Assembly (NCBI GenBank): GCA_000711775.1
Contig: ARYC01002114.1
Coordinates: forward strand, 1 to 64,000
Source: Oxytricha trifallax
Taxonomy: Eukaryota; Ciliophora; Spirotrichea; Sporadotrichida; Oxytrichidae
Direction: 5' to 3'
DNA length: 64,000 nucleotides
Of this stretch, positions 1 through 12,100 are shown piece after piece. The translations under genes were made by a program, and so were the position numbers. Within the stretch, counting starts at the first letter, position 1. Every line of letters starts with the position of its first letter. Under the pieces are notes generated by a model. It was not told the origin of the DNA and did not search any database. It saw nothing but the letters and a program-made list of their open reading frames with translations.

Positions 1-2189
1 ATTCATAGACTCCATCTTGCTTCCTCTTTCTAGAAATGTTAATGAAATTTAAAATTATGGATTCCATTCTAAGTTTATTAAAATCTTACTACTAAAAAGG
101 GAGAAACTACTGGAGGTCAACCTTAAAAAAAGGTATACGGAGAAGCATTGAAAAACTTACTCCAAGTTTCACAGATTGATTTCCATTTTTATCAAACTTT
201 CTCCATTAAATTGCTCCTAATAATGTTTAATTATTTTAGGAGGTCTTTCAAATTAAGTTCAAACTTTGTTAGGAGTTAAATTTTAAGGTTAAAACTTAAT
301 TAGGAGCATATTAGATTTATAAATGTTTAATAACTTTACCTCCAAATTAAGTTCAAACTTGATTTGGAGGAACTCCTAGAGAAACAAAACTTCATTAAGG
401 AGTATTTTAATTTACTAAAATGTATAAAATTCTCATAAAATATGTCAACTTACAGTATTTTATGGTTAGTTAATTTTTTTACCTCCCAGCAAAGAATCTA
501 CCAGAGTGTCTTTATACTCTACTACTATAGTTTATCTAGGTAGATTTTATCATTATTATAATAAAATATATCAGAAAACTAAAATGAGAGCTAACCTTTT
601 GAGAAGAGCGCATTACTTGGATCATGTCAATAAAAGTTATCATTCCAGCAACCAAGAAAAGTAGAGACCAGAGACGCTTGTACTCAATGGGAGCCTACTT
701 ATGACAACTTTGACCAGTCTAGCTTTGTGATTATAATATAAATTAAGTAGGAGGTTATCATAGAAGCTGTGAAAATTGAGAAGGAGGTTAAACAACCCTC
801 CATAGAGCATTGATAAATTCCAGCCAAAGTTTACTATTAATGCAAAGAATGCATTAACGTTTTCCCTTACAAGTCAACTTATAAGAGACACTTGAGAGAT
901 ATACACAACGATAAGCCAAGGTTATATCTCAAGCATTAAAAAAAAGATGGGAAGTATGTCTGCGAGTTCTGTGAGAAGCCATATTCTCATACTAGAGACC
1001 ACAAAGTGCACCTAAAGAAAAAGAACAATCAAAGTTTTGTCTTTATTCATGAACCCACAAGGAATAGATTCCTCTAAAAGAGAAGATCAAGAAACCCAAT
1101 CGAGTCTCTTAAGTTGAAGTCTAGAAGTAAATTAAAATGAAGAAAGCAGTCAAGAACTTTCCAGTCTCTGAGATCAATAAAATCATGGTTAAAATAGAGG
1201 CAATGAAAATTCCAATATTAAAAATTATTGAATTAGATTCTTGCCTAGAAAGCTACCTCACTCTTGAAGAAAAATAGAAAAGAGACTCATTACAGATGAA
1301 TAATATGCTTACAAGATATATCCTTTCAATTACTTCCTTGCTGATGACAAGTTCCAAATGGAATTTGCTAATGAATATTATGCTCTTTAAAAGGCAAAGT
1401 TAAATGAGTGTAGGCATATCATCTAGCTTGATGCTATTTTACTTGGTAAAGATTATGTAGCCTTCAGGCTTCCTTTACTTGAAATGACTTACAGAGAATT
1501 CTTATCTGACAATAGATGTCAGAGATAAATTGGCTAGATAGTATAGCAGATAGTTGATGGGATTGAAGAGCTTCACAAGCTAGGTTATGTTCATAGAGAC
1601 TTAAAGCCAGAGAACATCATGATAAACTTTCAGCCTCTTAGAGTTTATATTATTGACTTCAACAGAGCTCAAAGAGTGCAAGCCTCTGCATAAGGAAATG
1701 TATACGGCACTCCTGGATATTTCCCAGAGAGAGAGGATTGGAGAGATGGAGACACTTAATGGGATATCTGGGCTCTAGCAGTAATAATAATAGAGAGCGA
1801 CATGCCAAGAAACGATTACTTTAGCTGCAGGGGTGAGAGAGATTCTAAGCAGAGAATCAAACAATATCTCGATAAAAATGAATAAATGGAGGTCTCAGAG
1901 AACTTGCATACTCAACTATTATCAAGCCAAGCTAAGAGAATTAACAAACAATAGAAACAATCAAACATCAACTAAGAAAGATAAAATTCAGAGAACTGCC
2001 ACATGACTCTAAGCTTATGTTTGTGTGAAATATTTTAAAAACTCGCTTATTATACTCACTTAAATTACTAATATTTAAACATTAAACCCCTACATAAACC
2101 CTATTAAAACCCTAATAAAGTGTGCACTAATAGTCTACTTTTATCAATCAAAAACTCAATCAAACTACTGAAAGGGTTTTGGGGTTTTG
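1..2189 (+). mobile_element. TBE transposon copy 1, right part
   Basis: Right-hand portion of a Telomere-Bearing Element, cut by the window start. The first six bases are the reverse complement of an ATG-AAT start that matches the 22 kDa gene of the complete copy at 10.7-14.8 kb, so that gene lies just outside the window. Next come a spacer similar to 12.7-13.1 kb and the zinc-finger/kinase gene. The element ends with GGGTTTTGGGGTTTTG (2174-2189), the inverted telomere-like terminus, followed by ATT, which fits the ANT target of TBEs. Apart from this telomere-like tip, the last 80 bases differ from the terminal repeat of the complete copy, so this copy may belong to another TBE subfamily. Confidence 0.9.
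584..2028 (+). pseudogene. TBE 57 kDa zinc-finger/protein-kinase gene, copy 1
   Basis: TAA and TAG are read as Gln. Two C2H2-type fingers lie at about 840-905 (C-x2-C with H-x4-H) and 960-1020 (CEFCEKPYSHTRDHKVH). A protein-kinase-like domain follows at about 1310-1850, with the catalytic loop VHRDLKPENIM, DFN in place of DFG, and the activation-segment end GTPGYFPERE. The frame changes several times (near 700, 815, 1135, 1310 and close to the 3' end), so the copy looks decayed although the kinase core is one open frame. The stop TGA at 2026-2028 is placed by similarity to the ending of the copy in the second TBE. The protein's role in transposition is not known to me. Confidence 0.8.
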
Positions 2190-2892
2190 ATTGAGAGATA
2201 CTCCTATGAAATCAACCCCCAAAATTTAGTAATATGATGTGATGTAGAAAACATTATATATAAATTATTTTATTGAAATATTAAAATAGAAGCAAAATTC
2301 TGGTTTTGGGGTTGAATAGAAATTTGTATCACACAGAGATATTATAAGAAAGAAGTCCACAGGAAATAGTTCTAAATTAAAAAATATAAATATGTAGGTG
2401 AGAAGTTAACTGCCCTCAACTTTCAAGTTTATATTATTTGGATATAATTAGTACATAAGAAAATATTAAGCACAATCTCAATCATTTTAGCCATACAACA
2501 AATTTTCAATTTTAGTCGTTTATATTCCTACCATATCTCATTTTTAATTAAAATTAAATAAACTAAATGTCTTAATAAACAATTTAATCTTATTTTCATG
2601 CAAAAATTTTATTTTTATCAAGATATAAAAGGCATTGAATGTTTAATTTGAATAATTATTTCATAATAGAAGATTAAGAATAGAGAAATTTTAAGTAATA
2701 AAGTTTAATAATTTTTGGAGTAGGAAACTACCGTTTGAGGGGGAAAATACCTTTTTGAGACTGGAATTTTCCTCCCCTTGGGTAAATTTAGCGTATTATG
2801 GCAGGAAACTACACCCCCAAAAATATATGATAACATTTTATATTTCTCCAGTTGAAAAAATGAAAAGTTTAAGAGATAAAAGAATTTCAGAG
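2190..2892. other. AT-rich DNA without a recognisable gene
   Basis: This lies between the TBE end and the first recognisable block of paralog a. It contains a small hairpin-like patch at 2716-2815: GAGGGGGAAAAT pairs with ATTTTCCTCCCC, and two direct copies of GGAAACTAC flank it. Frames open through the patch on the minus strand show no family features. The missing front half of paralog a would be expected about here or further left. Confidence 0.5.
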
Positions 2893-4365
2893 CACTTACT
2901 ACTATCAGATGATTCATAAACCGATCGTTAATTCGTAAAGTAAAGTGTTTTAGGGCAGTAGGAATCATTCAGGATTTAACCCGAAGGAAATAAAAATTAC
3001 CAGAGAAAACTTTAAAAATTAGTCGAATAGAGAATTAAATGTTCCAGTGAAGTAGAAATATCTGCAAGATAATATCTACTAGACAGGTTCATATCTACAT
3101 TACGATAAAATTAATTAAATGTTTTAGAATATACACTATAATATCAAATTAGTAATTACTTTGTTGCTTTAGAAGACCACTATCTAAGTAGTAAATAAAT
3201 ATCTTTAAATATAATCATAATAGCAATCACTTATAAAGCTAGGTATCTAGCATTTGCTAAAGGAATTTGATATGATCCGCTTCCTTAAAAAAGCAAGAAT
3301 TTTTAAATTAAATACTAATTATCATATATTTTTATAAATTGCTGATTCTCTTGGTCAAATCACATTGACTAAATTTTAAAGAGATCTCATTCCATATAAA
3401 ATTTCTTTTTATCATAATTAACGAATATTAAATTCTTTTTTCAGTAGCCTATTTTTGTATAGAAATAATTTGCTTTTATTTAAGATCCATATTTAAACAA
3501 TAATATTTTAACCACCAGAAGTTTTTACCAATTTTATATTAGTAGCGAATAATTTATTACAGAAGTAACATTTAAAAATAAAATTCAAATACACTAATGC
3601 GCTCTTCAACTATGCAATACTCTACAAATTTGATGAATCAAGCGAACCTCCCAAATCAAATTAAATAAATATTAATGTTCATATAAATCAAATATAAATC
3701 AAATTTCTCAATTATTTAGAGACTAGAAACATGCTGAATAAAATCAGAGATTATTTGAAAACTTGGTAAAGGAAAAAATATCAAATTTGGAAGTTAATAA
3801 ATTATATAATTTGATATAAATTATCATTTCTACGAATTTAGTCAAAAACAGTTAAGAATATAAATTTAGCTTTGATTAATATACTTAGAATTTCTATATT
3901 CAATTATCTGTTTATATTTAAATTATTTGACTTTATTTGAATAGGAATATATAATAACTGAAAGTGATTAACCTCCTGTTAACTATAAACAATATAATAA
4001 AAAATTAGATTATTAACATTATTTAAACATGATATTCAAATTAATTAATAGAGCGAAAAAGTAAAGAATAAATCTAGTTTATAAATATTTTAAAATAAAT
4101 TAAAAATATTCAAAGTAATTTTTAATAATTTTTTATAAATCCTCTAGCAAAGTTATTGGTAAATCATATAAAGAACTTATCTTATTTATAATATTATACA
4201 AATAATTATTTCATTTTCACCAATAAGAAAATAAGAGCTAAAACAACCAATCCAATTTCAGATTATATGACTAAAGACACTCCCGCCTTATTCAAAATAA
4301 TCAAAGATAGAAAAGTAAAGTCTAAGTTAGAAAACTATAATGATTAGAATCATGTAAAATTAATT
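2893..4365 (+). CDS. Paralog a of the tandem two-span membrane-protein family, C-terminal half only
   Basis: Function is not recognised. Blocks align with the tail of paralog b. About 2893-3110 includes LVEQRIK and SARQYLLD. About 3160-3301 includes SLIKLGIQHLLKEFDMIRF. 3337-3415 carries ADSLGQITL, then FQRDLIPY. Weaker matching blocks lie at about 3600-3650 (STNLMNQANLPNQI), 3945-3985 (ITESD) and 4220-4370 (basic, with TTNP). A 39-base IES at 3298-3336 is bounded by AATT pointers. The N-terminal membrane-span half seen in paralogs b, c and d is absent; it may lie left of the window, have been displaced by the TBE, or be lost. The protein end is not defined. Confidence 0.55.
3298..3336 (+). 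other. IES with AATT pointers (paralog a)
   Basis: AATT occurs at 3298-3301 and again at 3337-3340. Removing one AATT plus the insert joins GCAAGAATT to GCTGATTCT and gives ARIADS, the same junction as in paralog b (18377-18412) and as the uninterrupted version in paralogs c and d. Confidence 0.8.
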
Positions 4366-7059
4366 CTATGATAAACAATTTATTATAGAAGATTTCCTGA
4401 ATTTTTACTGTTTATTAATTTCTTAATTAACTTTATTTCTAAAAATGTAATTTTAGATGACAGAAATTGTCATAAAAAACCTTAAATTTAAAGAAATCCA
4501 ATAATTAAAATATTTCAAGGTAAATTAGATATAATTTGATTTTAATAGATTAAGTTCAAAATTCATAATCTACATTCATTTTTGTTTTCATTTATCGTCT
4601 AATTTAGACTACTAAAATTTAAGTTATATTTAACACGCTCGATATATACCGGAAAAATTTAACATAAAAATAATTGATATATTATTTAAGGATTATCAGT
4701 AAATTCAATAAACGACCTACAAACCTATGAGTAAGAAATTTTTGAAAAGATATTTTTTATGCAAAATAAATTAATCAAGTTATAGATTTTTCAAGCCGAG
4801 AGACTATTCTTTCTCACTTTACAATAAAAAGTGTTAAGCATTAATAATTTAATTCAAAATATAAATTTATATTTAAATAAATAAAATCATGACCCTACTC
4901 CGAAAAGTAGAGAGAAATCAAAAAAGAAGAGGCAAAATATTTTATATTTAATAAACTTGTGTATTACTTTATTGCATATACTTTAAATAGTTATTTATTT
5001 TTGAAATAATGATCACTTGAATAAAAGTTAAGATTGATGATACACAAAAAATATTCTGGAATTAATAAACAGAATGAGATTTACTTAAATTTATATTTTA
5101 GATAAAAATAGTAATTTTTATTTATAAAAGATTAAGTAAACTAAAATTATATTGACAAATTAATTCTTTTGCATTAAAATTGGAAAACAGTGATACCAAA
5201 TTAATTTCTTTAAAATTCTTTTCTTATCTAATGTTTATCACTATCTCTCATAAGTTTTTTATAAATCAAATATTTAATTTTTTAAATAAATAAGCAGATT
5301 GATTATTATTCAAACATACAAAAAATAAAATATGCATTAAAGCTTTATCAAATGAACAATATTACCTCACATAAATTCAGCAAACTTAATTATTTCTATT
5401 ATAGGTAGGCACCCTTTTTAAGATTTAATATTAAATTACTTAATTAACCATTATAAAGCATTCTTTCTTGGTAATTTTAAGATTATTAAACTATTTTACA
5501 TATAGTGCTTTTACTTAAATGCTCATATCACAAAATTTTTTATGACTGAAGAAATTTAACCATTAAAAAATGCAGATAAGAAAAAGCTATTACCATAAAT
5601 TTGTCTTTAAAAATTAATATAATTGTTATTAAAATTTAAATAATAGATGCTTATAGGATTATTATTGCTATTTTTTGCTGTAATGAAATTAATAATGGGG
5701 CTTTTGCCAGTCAGATATTATAATCTGATGGTTTTTCACACTTTGATTGTTTATGGATCCAGTTAATTTATTAAAGAAATGTTTTATGAATAACAAAAGT
5801 TTAAGAAAAAATATATTCATGTATTGATGTATTTTTAAAGGCAAAATATTCCAAGGTAAATTAAAAGTAGCAATTAAATATCTATTAATAAATTTTTCTT
5901 AATATCAAATTTATTTAGAGAAATAATATAATAGTTATTAGTTTAAATGTTTATTATTAATATTAAGATTAAATTTTATAACTTATTTGTATTTAAAATA
6001 TTATTAACCTTGATAATTTGAGAATTAAATAATAATAGCATAAAACATCGATAATTTATTAATGTTTTATTAGACATATTTTATTATCAAACTTAAGCTT
6101 TTAAAAATAAGTACATTAAAGTCTTGTAAGTAAATCAAATATTAATGTTTACTTACAAATCAATAAATTAGTTTAATAAATCTATCAGGAATTATTCTTA
6201 TAGTTGAAGTTAAACAAAAAAAATCTAATGAATTTTTTATGCCATAATTTCATAATTATAATTAATTAAATCATAATTTAAAATATTTTTATAGTCTTAT
6301 TTCAATTAGTTAAAAAAATATCGGAGGGAAATTAAAGAAATCATAAATTAGCAAAAAATATATATATTTAACATACATTTTAAATTAATGAAACAAACTA
6401 TTCATTTATAGGGTAGAGTACCTTAAGGGCCAGAATAATATTATTATTTCTCAAATTTTTCAAATAATCTAAAAAATCATTAAACATAAAAAACACCAAA
6501 AATAATTAAAAAAATTTATCCCTATGACTTTTCAAGTAAATTATAACAAAGATTTAATTGTAACTTTCACATTAAATCATTAAGAAAATAAAATCTTTAA
6601 AAAATTATAATTTTAATTGTTAATTTTCTTTTACTGTATTTTATATTGTTTAAAAAAAATAAATAGATTTTAATGTCTTAATTGACCCATTAAAATTATG
6701 GGAAACATTAATATAAATTTTTATTTATACGATTTAGTAAAATTAAATATGATTTAAATGTTATTATCAATGAAGATATTAATAAATAAATTCTGTAAAA
6801 ATATTTATAGTAAAATAAATGAAATAAAGTAATTTTTATTTATTTATATTATAGGTTTTATGATCTCGATGATGTTATTATATAAAGACACTAATAAATG
6901 AGCACTTTAAATTTCTTGAAAAGTCATAGGGACAAACTTCATGAGTTTCTTTTGATGATTTTTAATGTTTTATCAATTTTTAGGAAAAAAAGACTTAATT
7001 CCTGCCTCATTTTAAGAAAACAAATGCCCCATTCATTTAATATAATGATTATGGATATT
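4366..7059. other. Very AT-rich germline-limited DNA, no gene seen
   Basis: Roughly 20 percent G+C or less by eye. Frames are short, rich in Asn, Ile, Lys and Phe, and show no domain, motif or similarity to other parts of the window. This is likely IES or intergenic DNA eliminated from the macronucleus. No tRNA or rRNA was recognised. Confidence 0.55.
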
Positions 7060-8058
7060 TGTTCTGACCGAGACCCCCCTCTCCCCCTCAGACAAGACCC
7101 CCCTCCCCTCTTCAACCGAGACTCCCTCACCTTTTCAACCGAGACTCCCTCCTCCCCCCTCAAACTGAGAATCCCCTTTTATTATAGTTTTTTTTTATGA
7201 ATTTATTTTTTACTCAGAATAATTTTCTTGCCCTTCGGACAGATATTACTGTTAAAAATATATTTTGTTAAGTTGCACTATGCCCGTCGACTTTTGTTTT
7301 GAACATACTCCCATAGGGAAATATTTATAATAAGGTTTAATTTTGATTATCATGATTAATAATATGATTTAATTGATAGAGATAAATTTGAATTCAATAT
7401 TTTTAATAACTTAAATCACTTACACTCTACTATATAGTAAAAATTAATATAAAAATGTTTCCTAATATTTTTAACTTTATTTAAATATAAAATTTTTATT
7501 ATTATTACTTATTTAGTTAATTACTATTAAAATCATATTTTATACATATATATATTTAAATGGTAATCATAAACATAAAAAATTGTCTTTAATTTTTTAA
7601 TAAACTAAGCTTAAGAAATAAGATTTTAATAGTAATTAACTAAATAAGTAATAATAATAAAAAATTTATATTTAAATGAAGTTAGAAATAATAGGAAACA
7701 TTTTTATATTAATTTTTACTATATAACAGAGTGTAAGTGATGTAAGTTATTAAAAATATTGAATTCAAATTTATCTCTATCAATTAAATCATATTATTAA
7801 TCATGATAATCAAAATTAAACCTTATTATAAATATTTCCCTATGGGAGTATGTTCAAAACAAAAGTCGACGGGCATAGTGCAACTTAACAAAATATATTT
7901 TTAACAGTAATATCTGTCCGAAGGGCAAGAAAATTATTCTGAGTAAAAAATAAATTCATAAAAAAAAACTATAATAAAAGGGGATTCTCAGTTTGAGGGG
8001 GGAGGAGAGGGGGGGCTGGGGGAGGGTAGGGGGGGCTGGGGGGATCTCGGTTGTAACA
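7060..8058. mobile_element. Giant palindromic (foldback) element, copy A
   Basis: Two arms of more than 400 bases are near-perfect reverse complements: 7060 to about 7534, and about 7623 to 8058. They surround an AT-rich loop of roughly 90 bases. The outer 110 bases of the left arm are degenerate tandem units of about 25 bases of the form CCGAGACCCCCCTCCCCCTCA, so the opposite strand is rich in G runs. Ends are TGTTCTGACC on the left and GGTTGTAACA on the right, flanked on both sides by ATT, a possible 3-base target duplication. No transposase gene is present, so the element is non-autonomous. The two arms differ most in their C/G-rich tips. Copy B lies at 27063-28000. Confidence 0.85.
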
Positions 8059-8548
8059 ATTGTATTTTATATAATGATTAATAACTATTCATTTAATCCA
8101 TTTGATTAATTAATATGAAGAAAATAAAGATAAACATTAATTTGATAATATATAAATAAACTATCCTAAAATTTATCTTTAACAAATGAAATTACATCTT
8201 CCTCATTTATATTTATTAGGTATCATATTTATTTAAATTTATTTTTCTTGAGTCTTTAAGTAAATATTAGATTAATAATTTAAAGTAAATCAAGAAAATA
8301 AGGAAAATTAATGATAAATTCATTGTTGAAATCTAAGTCAACGTTTGGCAATATTTAAAAAATAAAATTTAAAACATCACAAGAATTCTTTTTTTATTCA
8401 TGAATTAAAAAATGACTCATTTATATTCTATATTTCACAAAGAATTAATGTTATTCAATTTAGGAATTAAAAAATTATGAAAAATAAGTGAAAAAATTTA
8501 TTTTAAAATGGAAATTTAATCAGCTTAACAGAATACTTATTATAATAA
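8059..8548. other. AT-rich spacer, no gene seen
   Basis: Low-complexity AT-rich DNA between palindrome A and the minus-strand coding fragment. No motif or conserved frame was recognised. Confidence 0.5.
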
Positions 8549-8800
8549 TCAAAATATGAATTATAAGAACGTTACTTAGTTAAACCACTCTTCTTAAGAT
8601 AATCGGACATTTCCTTCTTGATTTCGTTGAATCTCTCTTCTGTTCAGTTCTGCTGCGAGTTGTCTGTCTTCTGCTACACCGGCTCTTTCTGGGTTGGATC
8701 TCTATAAAAAATAAAATTTAGATATGTTTTTTGTAACTTACAATTTTTGTGAGTGTAACCGCTCCATCAGCGTTGATCTCTAAAGGTTTCCATTTCCTAA
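8549..8800 (-). CDS. Terminal coding fragment of an unrecognised gene, with a 40-base intron
   Basis: G+C content clearly rises over this stretch, as in other coding blocks here. Reading the minus strand from about 8797 gives KWKPLEINADGAVTLTKI. A canonical 40-base intron follows (GTAAGT...TATAG, 8741 down to 8702), and the next exon reads RSNPERAGVAEDRQLAAELN. The splice keeps the frame open to TGA at 8549-8551. The second half (below about 8630) also has a very protein-like neighbouring frame, ERFNEIKKEMSDYLKKSGL, so a frame change in the GAAGAGAGA tract or a block boundary is possible. The 5' part is not attached here; no start codon was found. Function unknown. Confidence 0.5.
8702..8741 (-). 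other. Spliceosomal intron in the 8.6 kb fragment
   Basis: On the minus strand the insert begins GTAAGT directly after the Lys-Ile codons and ends TATAG. It is 40 bases long and AT-rich. Its removal keeps the frame open. The GT-AG boundaries and the lack of a flanking direct repeat distinguish it from an IES. Confidence 0.6.
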
Positions 8801-9127
8801 TTATTTATTTCATTTTAAATTATCGATTTCCTATTATAAATTGTAAATGTTAGACTACCATTTTATATAATAATTAGTTAATAGTTTGAGATAAATTAAG
8901 AAGCATTAATTTTTTACCATTCCAAGCAAAATTAATTTTGAACTAAATTTTATAAAATTGATTAAATATTTTATAGTTATAAAGATTAAATTAATCTATT
9001 TGTTAGATACCATAAATGATATTATATGTCTATTTTTGTAATTTAAAAAATCTAACCCACAAGCCTAATTAAATCTTTTTTTTTAAAAAAAAAGTCTCAT
9101 CCTATATTAAAATTAAATTTTTAAAAA

Positions 9128-12100
9128 ATGGTAAATTAAAACAGTAACAATAGCTTTTTGAATCTTGTAGGCAAACAAGTCAGAAACATCGATAAATTTG
9201 GGCATCCCATTTCATTGACCTACAAGAGAGATTCCACATTTAAGTCTACCTTTGGTGGAATAATGACGATTTTTTCGGTGTTATCTCTTCTTGCATTCTT
9301 TGCGATATTAATTTATTAAATTTTCATTATAGACTACTTATTTATATAGTTAAAGATTGTCATTAATCGAGAGCAGTATACAATCAACAATCACTAATTT
9401 ATATAAATATTTTTTTTATTAAAAAATATAAATAAACTCAATTTTGAATACCAACTACTTTAAAAAGAATTATTTATATTTACGTCAAAGATTTATATGA
9501 AGATAATAGAGAAAACTAGTAAATATATATATATATTTAAATTAATTAAACGTTTTCGAACTAAGTTCATTTGATTTTGCTGCACAATTGACTTACAGGG
9601 GCTAAGACCCAGCAATATAAATTATATTTTCTAATAAAAATTCATTGCAATTCTAGAAGACAATTAATATATCATTTTGTTTATAAAAAGTTATAATAAT
9701 TTTGTAGTTTATTTTGTCTTATATTTTAAACTTTAGACAATAAAAACTAATAAACCTTCAAGAAAAATGTTCTTGAGTTTTACTTTGGAGGTATGGGGTC
9801 TAATATTTAATCATTATCAATTTCATAATTATTTTCTTCATTTAACCATTACAAAAATGTTTATTTTATCTTTCAGGAAAATCAATGAGTCCATAAAGTC
9901 ATAGGCTATTAAAGCCAATTGCTCACCAATCACATCAATTACTTACCCTGACGTCAATAACTCACCTGTGTTTATAAATAGTAAAATTGTGAATTGCACA
10001 ATTCAATTTATAATTTAAGTTCCAAGCATGGTTTTTGGGATGCTACCCACTCAAGAGTCACAAGGAAGTAGACCCCTGATTTGAAAAAAAATTCAAAATT
10101 TTTAAGAACAGGGATCAAGTGGGTTGCAAGGGTCTTGTGAAGGTTTGTAGACTTTACGAGATCAAACGTGAGAGGACAGTATCATTCCGACGTAATTATA
10201 TTCTGACAGAAGGTTAAAATTTAAATCTGCTTAAATAAGATATACATCTCGTTCCTAATAAATAAAGTCGATGAGGGTAACTAATATTACCTCAACACAT
10301 TTGATAATGTTCAAGACTTTGGAGTGAAACGAAGATAACACAATCTAAGCCTCAATTTTTAACAAAATTTTTAAAGATTTCATAATTATATAAGAAAAAG
10401 CTGCTAAATAAACGACATCTCGGGAACAAAAGAAGGTCAATTAATCAAGATAATACTCCTAACCAACATCAAGACCAACTATCAAGAATCGATTCAAGCC
10501 AATTTATGCGAAAGAGCCATCTTATGGTCCCTTTAATTCCTAAATAATAATTTATCCATCGATGTGAACGAAATAGAGATCCAAATGTACAAATAGCGAT
10601 TTGGTTCTCATACAACTAAGAACCTGAAAACGTATGTACTCTTTTTAAAAATTTTAAAAATTAGAAAAAGGAATTTTCTTGGAAAAGAAACTAATAGACT
10701 TTAATATCATCTTGGAACACTTACAATCAAAACCCCAAAACCCCTTAATGATGTTTATAAGTGCTTTGATTTGTAGGGAATTTGTTAGGGGTTGGGGTTA
10801 TTAATTAAATGCGAGACTAAAATTACAAGCTTTTGGGGTCTATCTATGATGAAGAGTATATAGATTTAGTGTTTAAATTGCGTTATGGATATGATATGAA
10901 TAGTGAATTAGTCAAACCAGTACTGCTATAAGTCTATTGCACTGCTCTTAAAGCGTACTCCATCAACTCTTAACTCTCACTGCTTGAAAGCTGTGTAATT
11001 AAAGCAATAATAGCTGAATTCTTAGCCTAAGAGGAAGTCAAAGTTTCTATAGAAGCATATTGACTATCTTATTAATGAAAAAACTTTGAAGTATTGGGCT
11101 CACTTCTCTCTCGACTAACGAGCTATTATGTTTCATCGCCAGTTCCCTGAGTTGAAGATCTCTGCATAGTCTGTTGCAAACATTTATAAACGAAACGGTA
11201 TCTCTTACAAAGGTGTAAATCGTATCAAGAGAGTAATTGATTTCACTCTGCCATTTTACAACAACAACTTAAATTATATTTATAATTAAATGCAGAGAGC
11301 CTACTAGAATAATATTAAGTTTATTCATGCTGACGAGGCTGTGTTTACATTCAACACTTTCATCTAAAAGTCTTGGTATAAGAGGCATAGCAACATGGAA
11401 GTATATGACTAGAAAATCAAGGTATAAACAATTGCAATTCTTGGAGGTATTAGCGAGGATGCTGGTTTAGAAACTTATGTTATTCATCCTCGCTTTATTA
11501 AGACAGAGCAGTATATTAAGTTCTTAGAGCAGCTGAGAGAAGTACCCTGAATAAGAGATTATACTCTTTGTTGATAATCTATCTGTTCATAAGACTAAAG
11601 AAACTAGGAAGAGTTATAAACAACTTAGAATAACGCCAGTGTTCAAAGTACCTTACAGTCCATAGTTTAATGGAATTGAGTTCTACAGAGGAATATTAAA
11701 AGATCATTACAAGAAACTGCTGCTATACCACTTGATGCATGACCTACTTATTGATACAGTAGACATTATTAAAAGCTCAGCAAAAAGAGTAGATAATTAG
11801 TTGGCATAAAAGTGTGCTAAAGAAGGAAGAGTGAATGTATATAAATAAGTTTTGTAGTTAAGTTAATGAATATATAAGTCACATTTAAAATTCTTTAGAG
11901 GGAGCTGGCCTCTCTTTCTTTTCTTCTACTTCTTGCTTCCCTCCTACTTAGTTTCTTCTCTTGCTGCCCGATCCAGCATCTATATACATTGACTCTGGAG
12001 GCTAAATATTTGAATAAAGTCTCTTGCTAACATATACTTTATCTTCGGCTTTCGCTCTCTGTGAAGCTTGTTCTATTCCTTCATCAAGAAGATGCCAGTA

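Noticed and set aside
6898-7200. 100-codon plus-strand frame at the left edge of palindrome A
   Set aside because: Runs into the C-rich tandem tip, giving Pro/Leu/Ser repeats; the same applies to frames at 26986-27249 and 27890-28204.
8583-8700. An in-frame TGA at 8644-8646 as evidence that TGA is sometimes read as an amino acid
   Set aside because: It is avoided altogether once the GTAAGT...TATAG intron is spliced; TGA ends every well-supported gene in the window.
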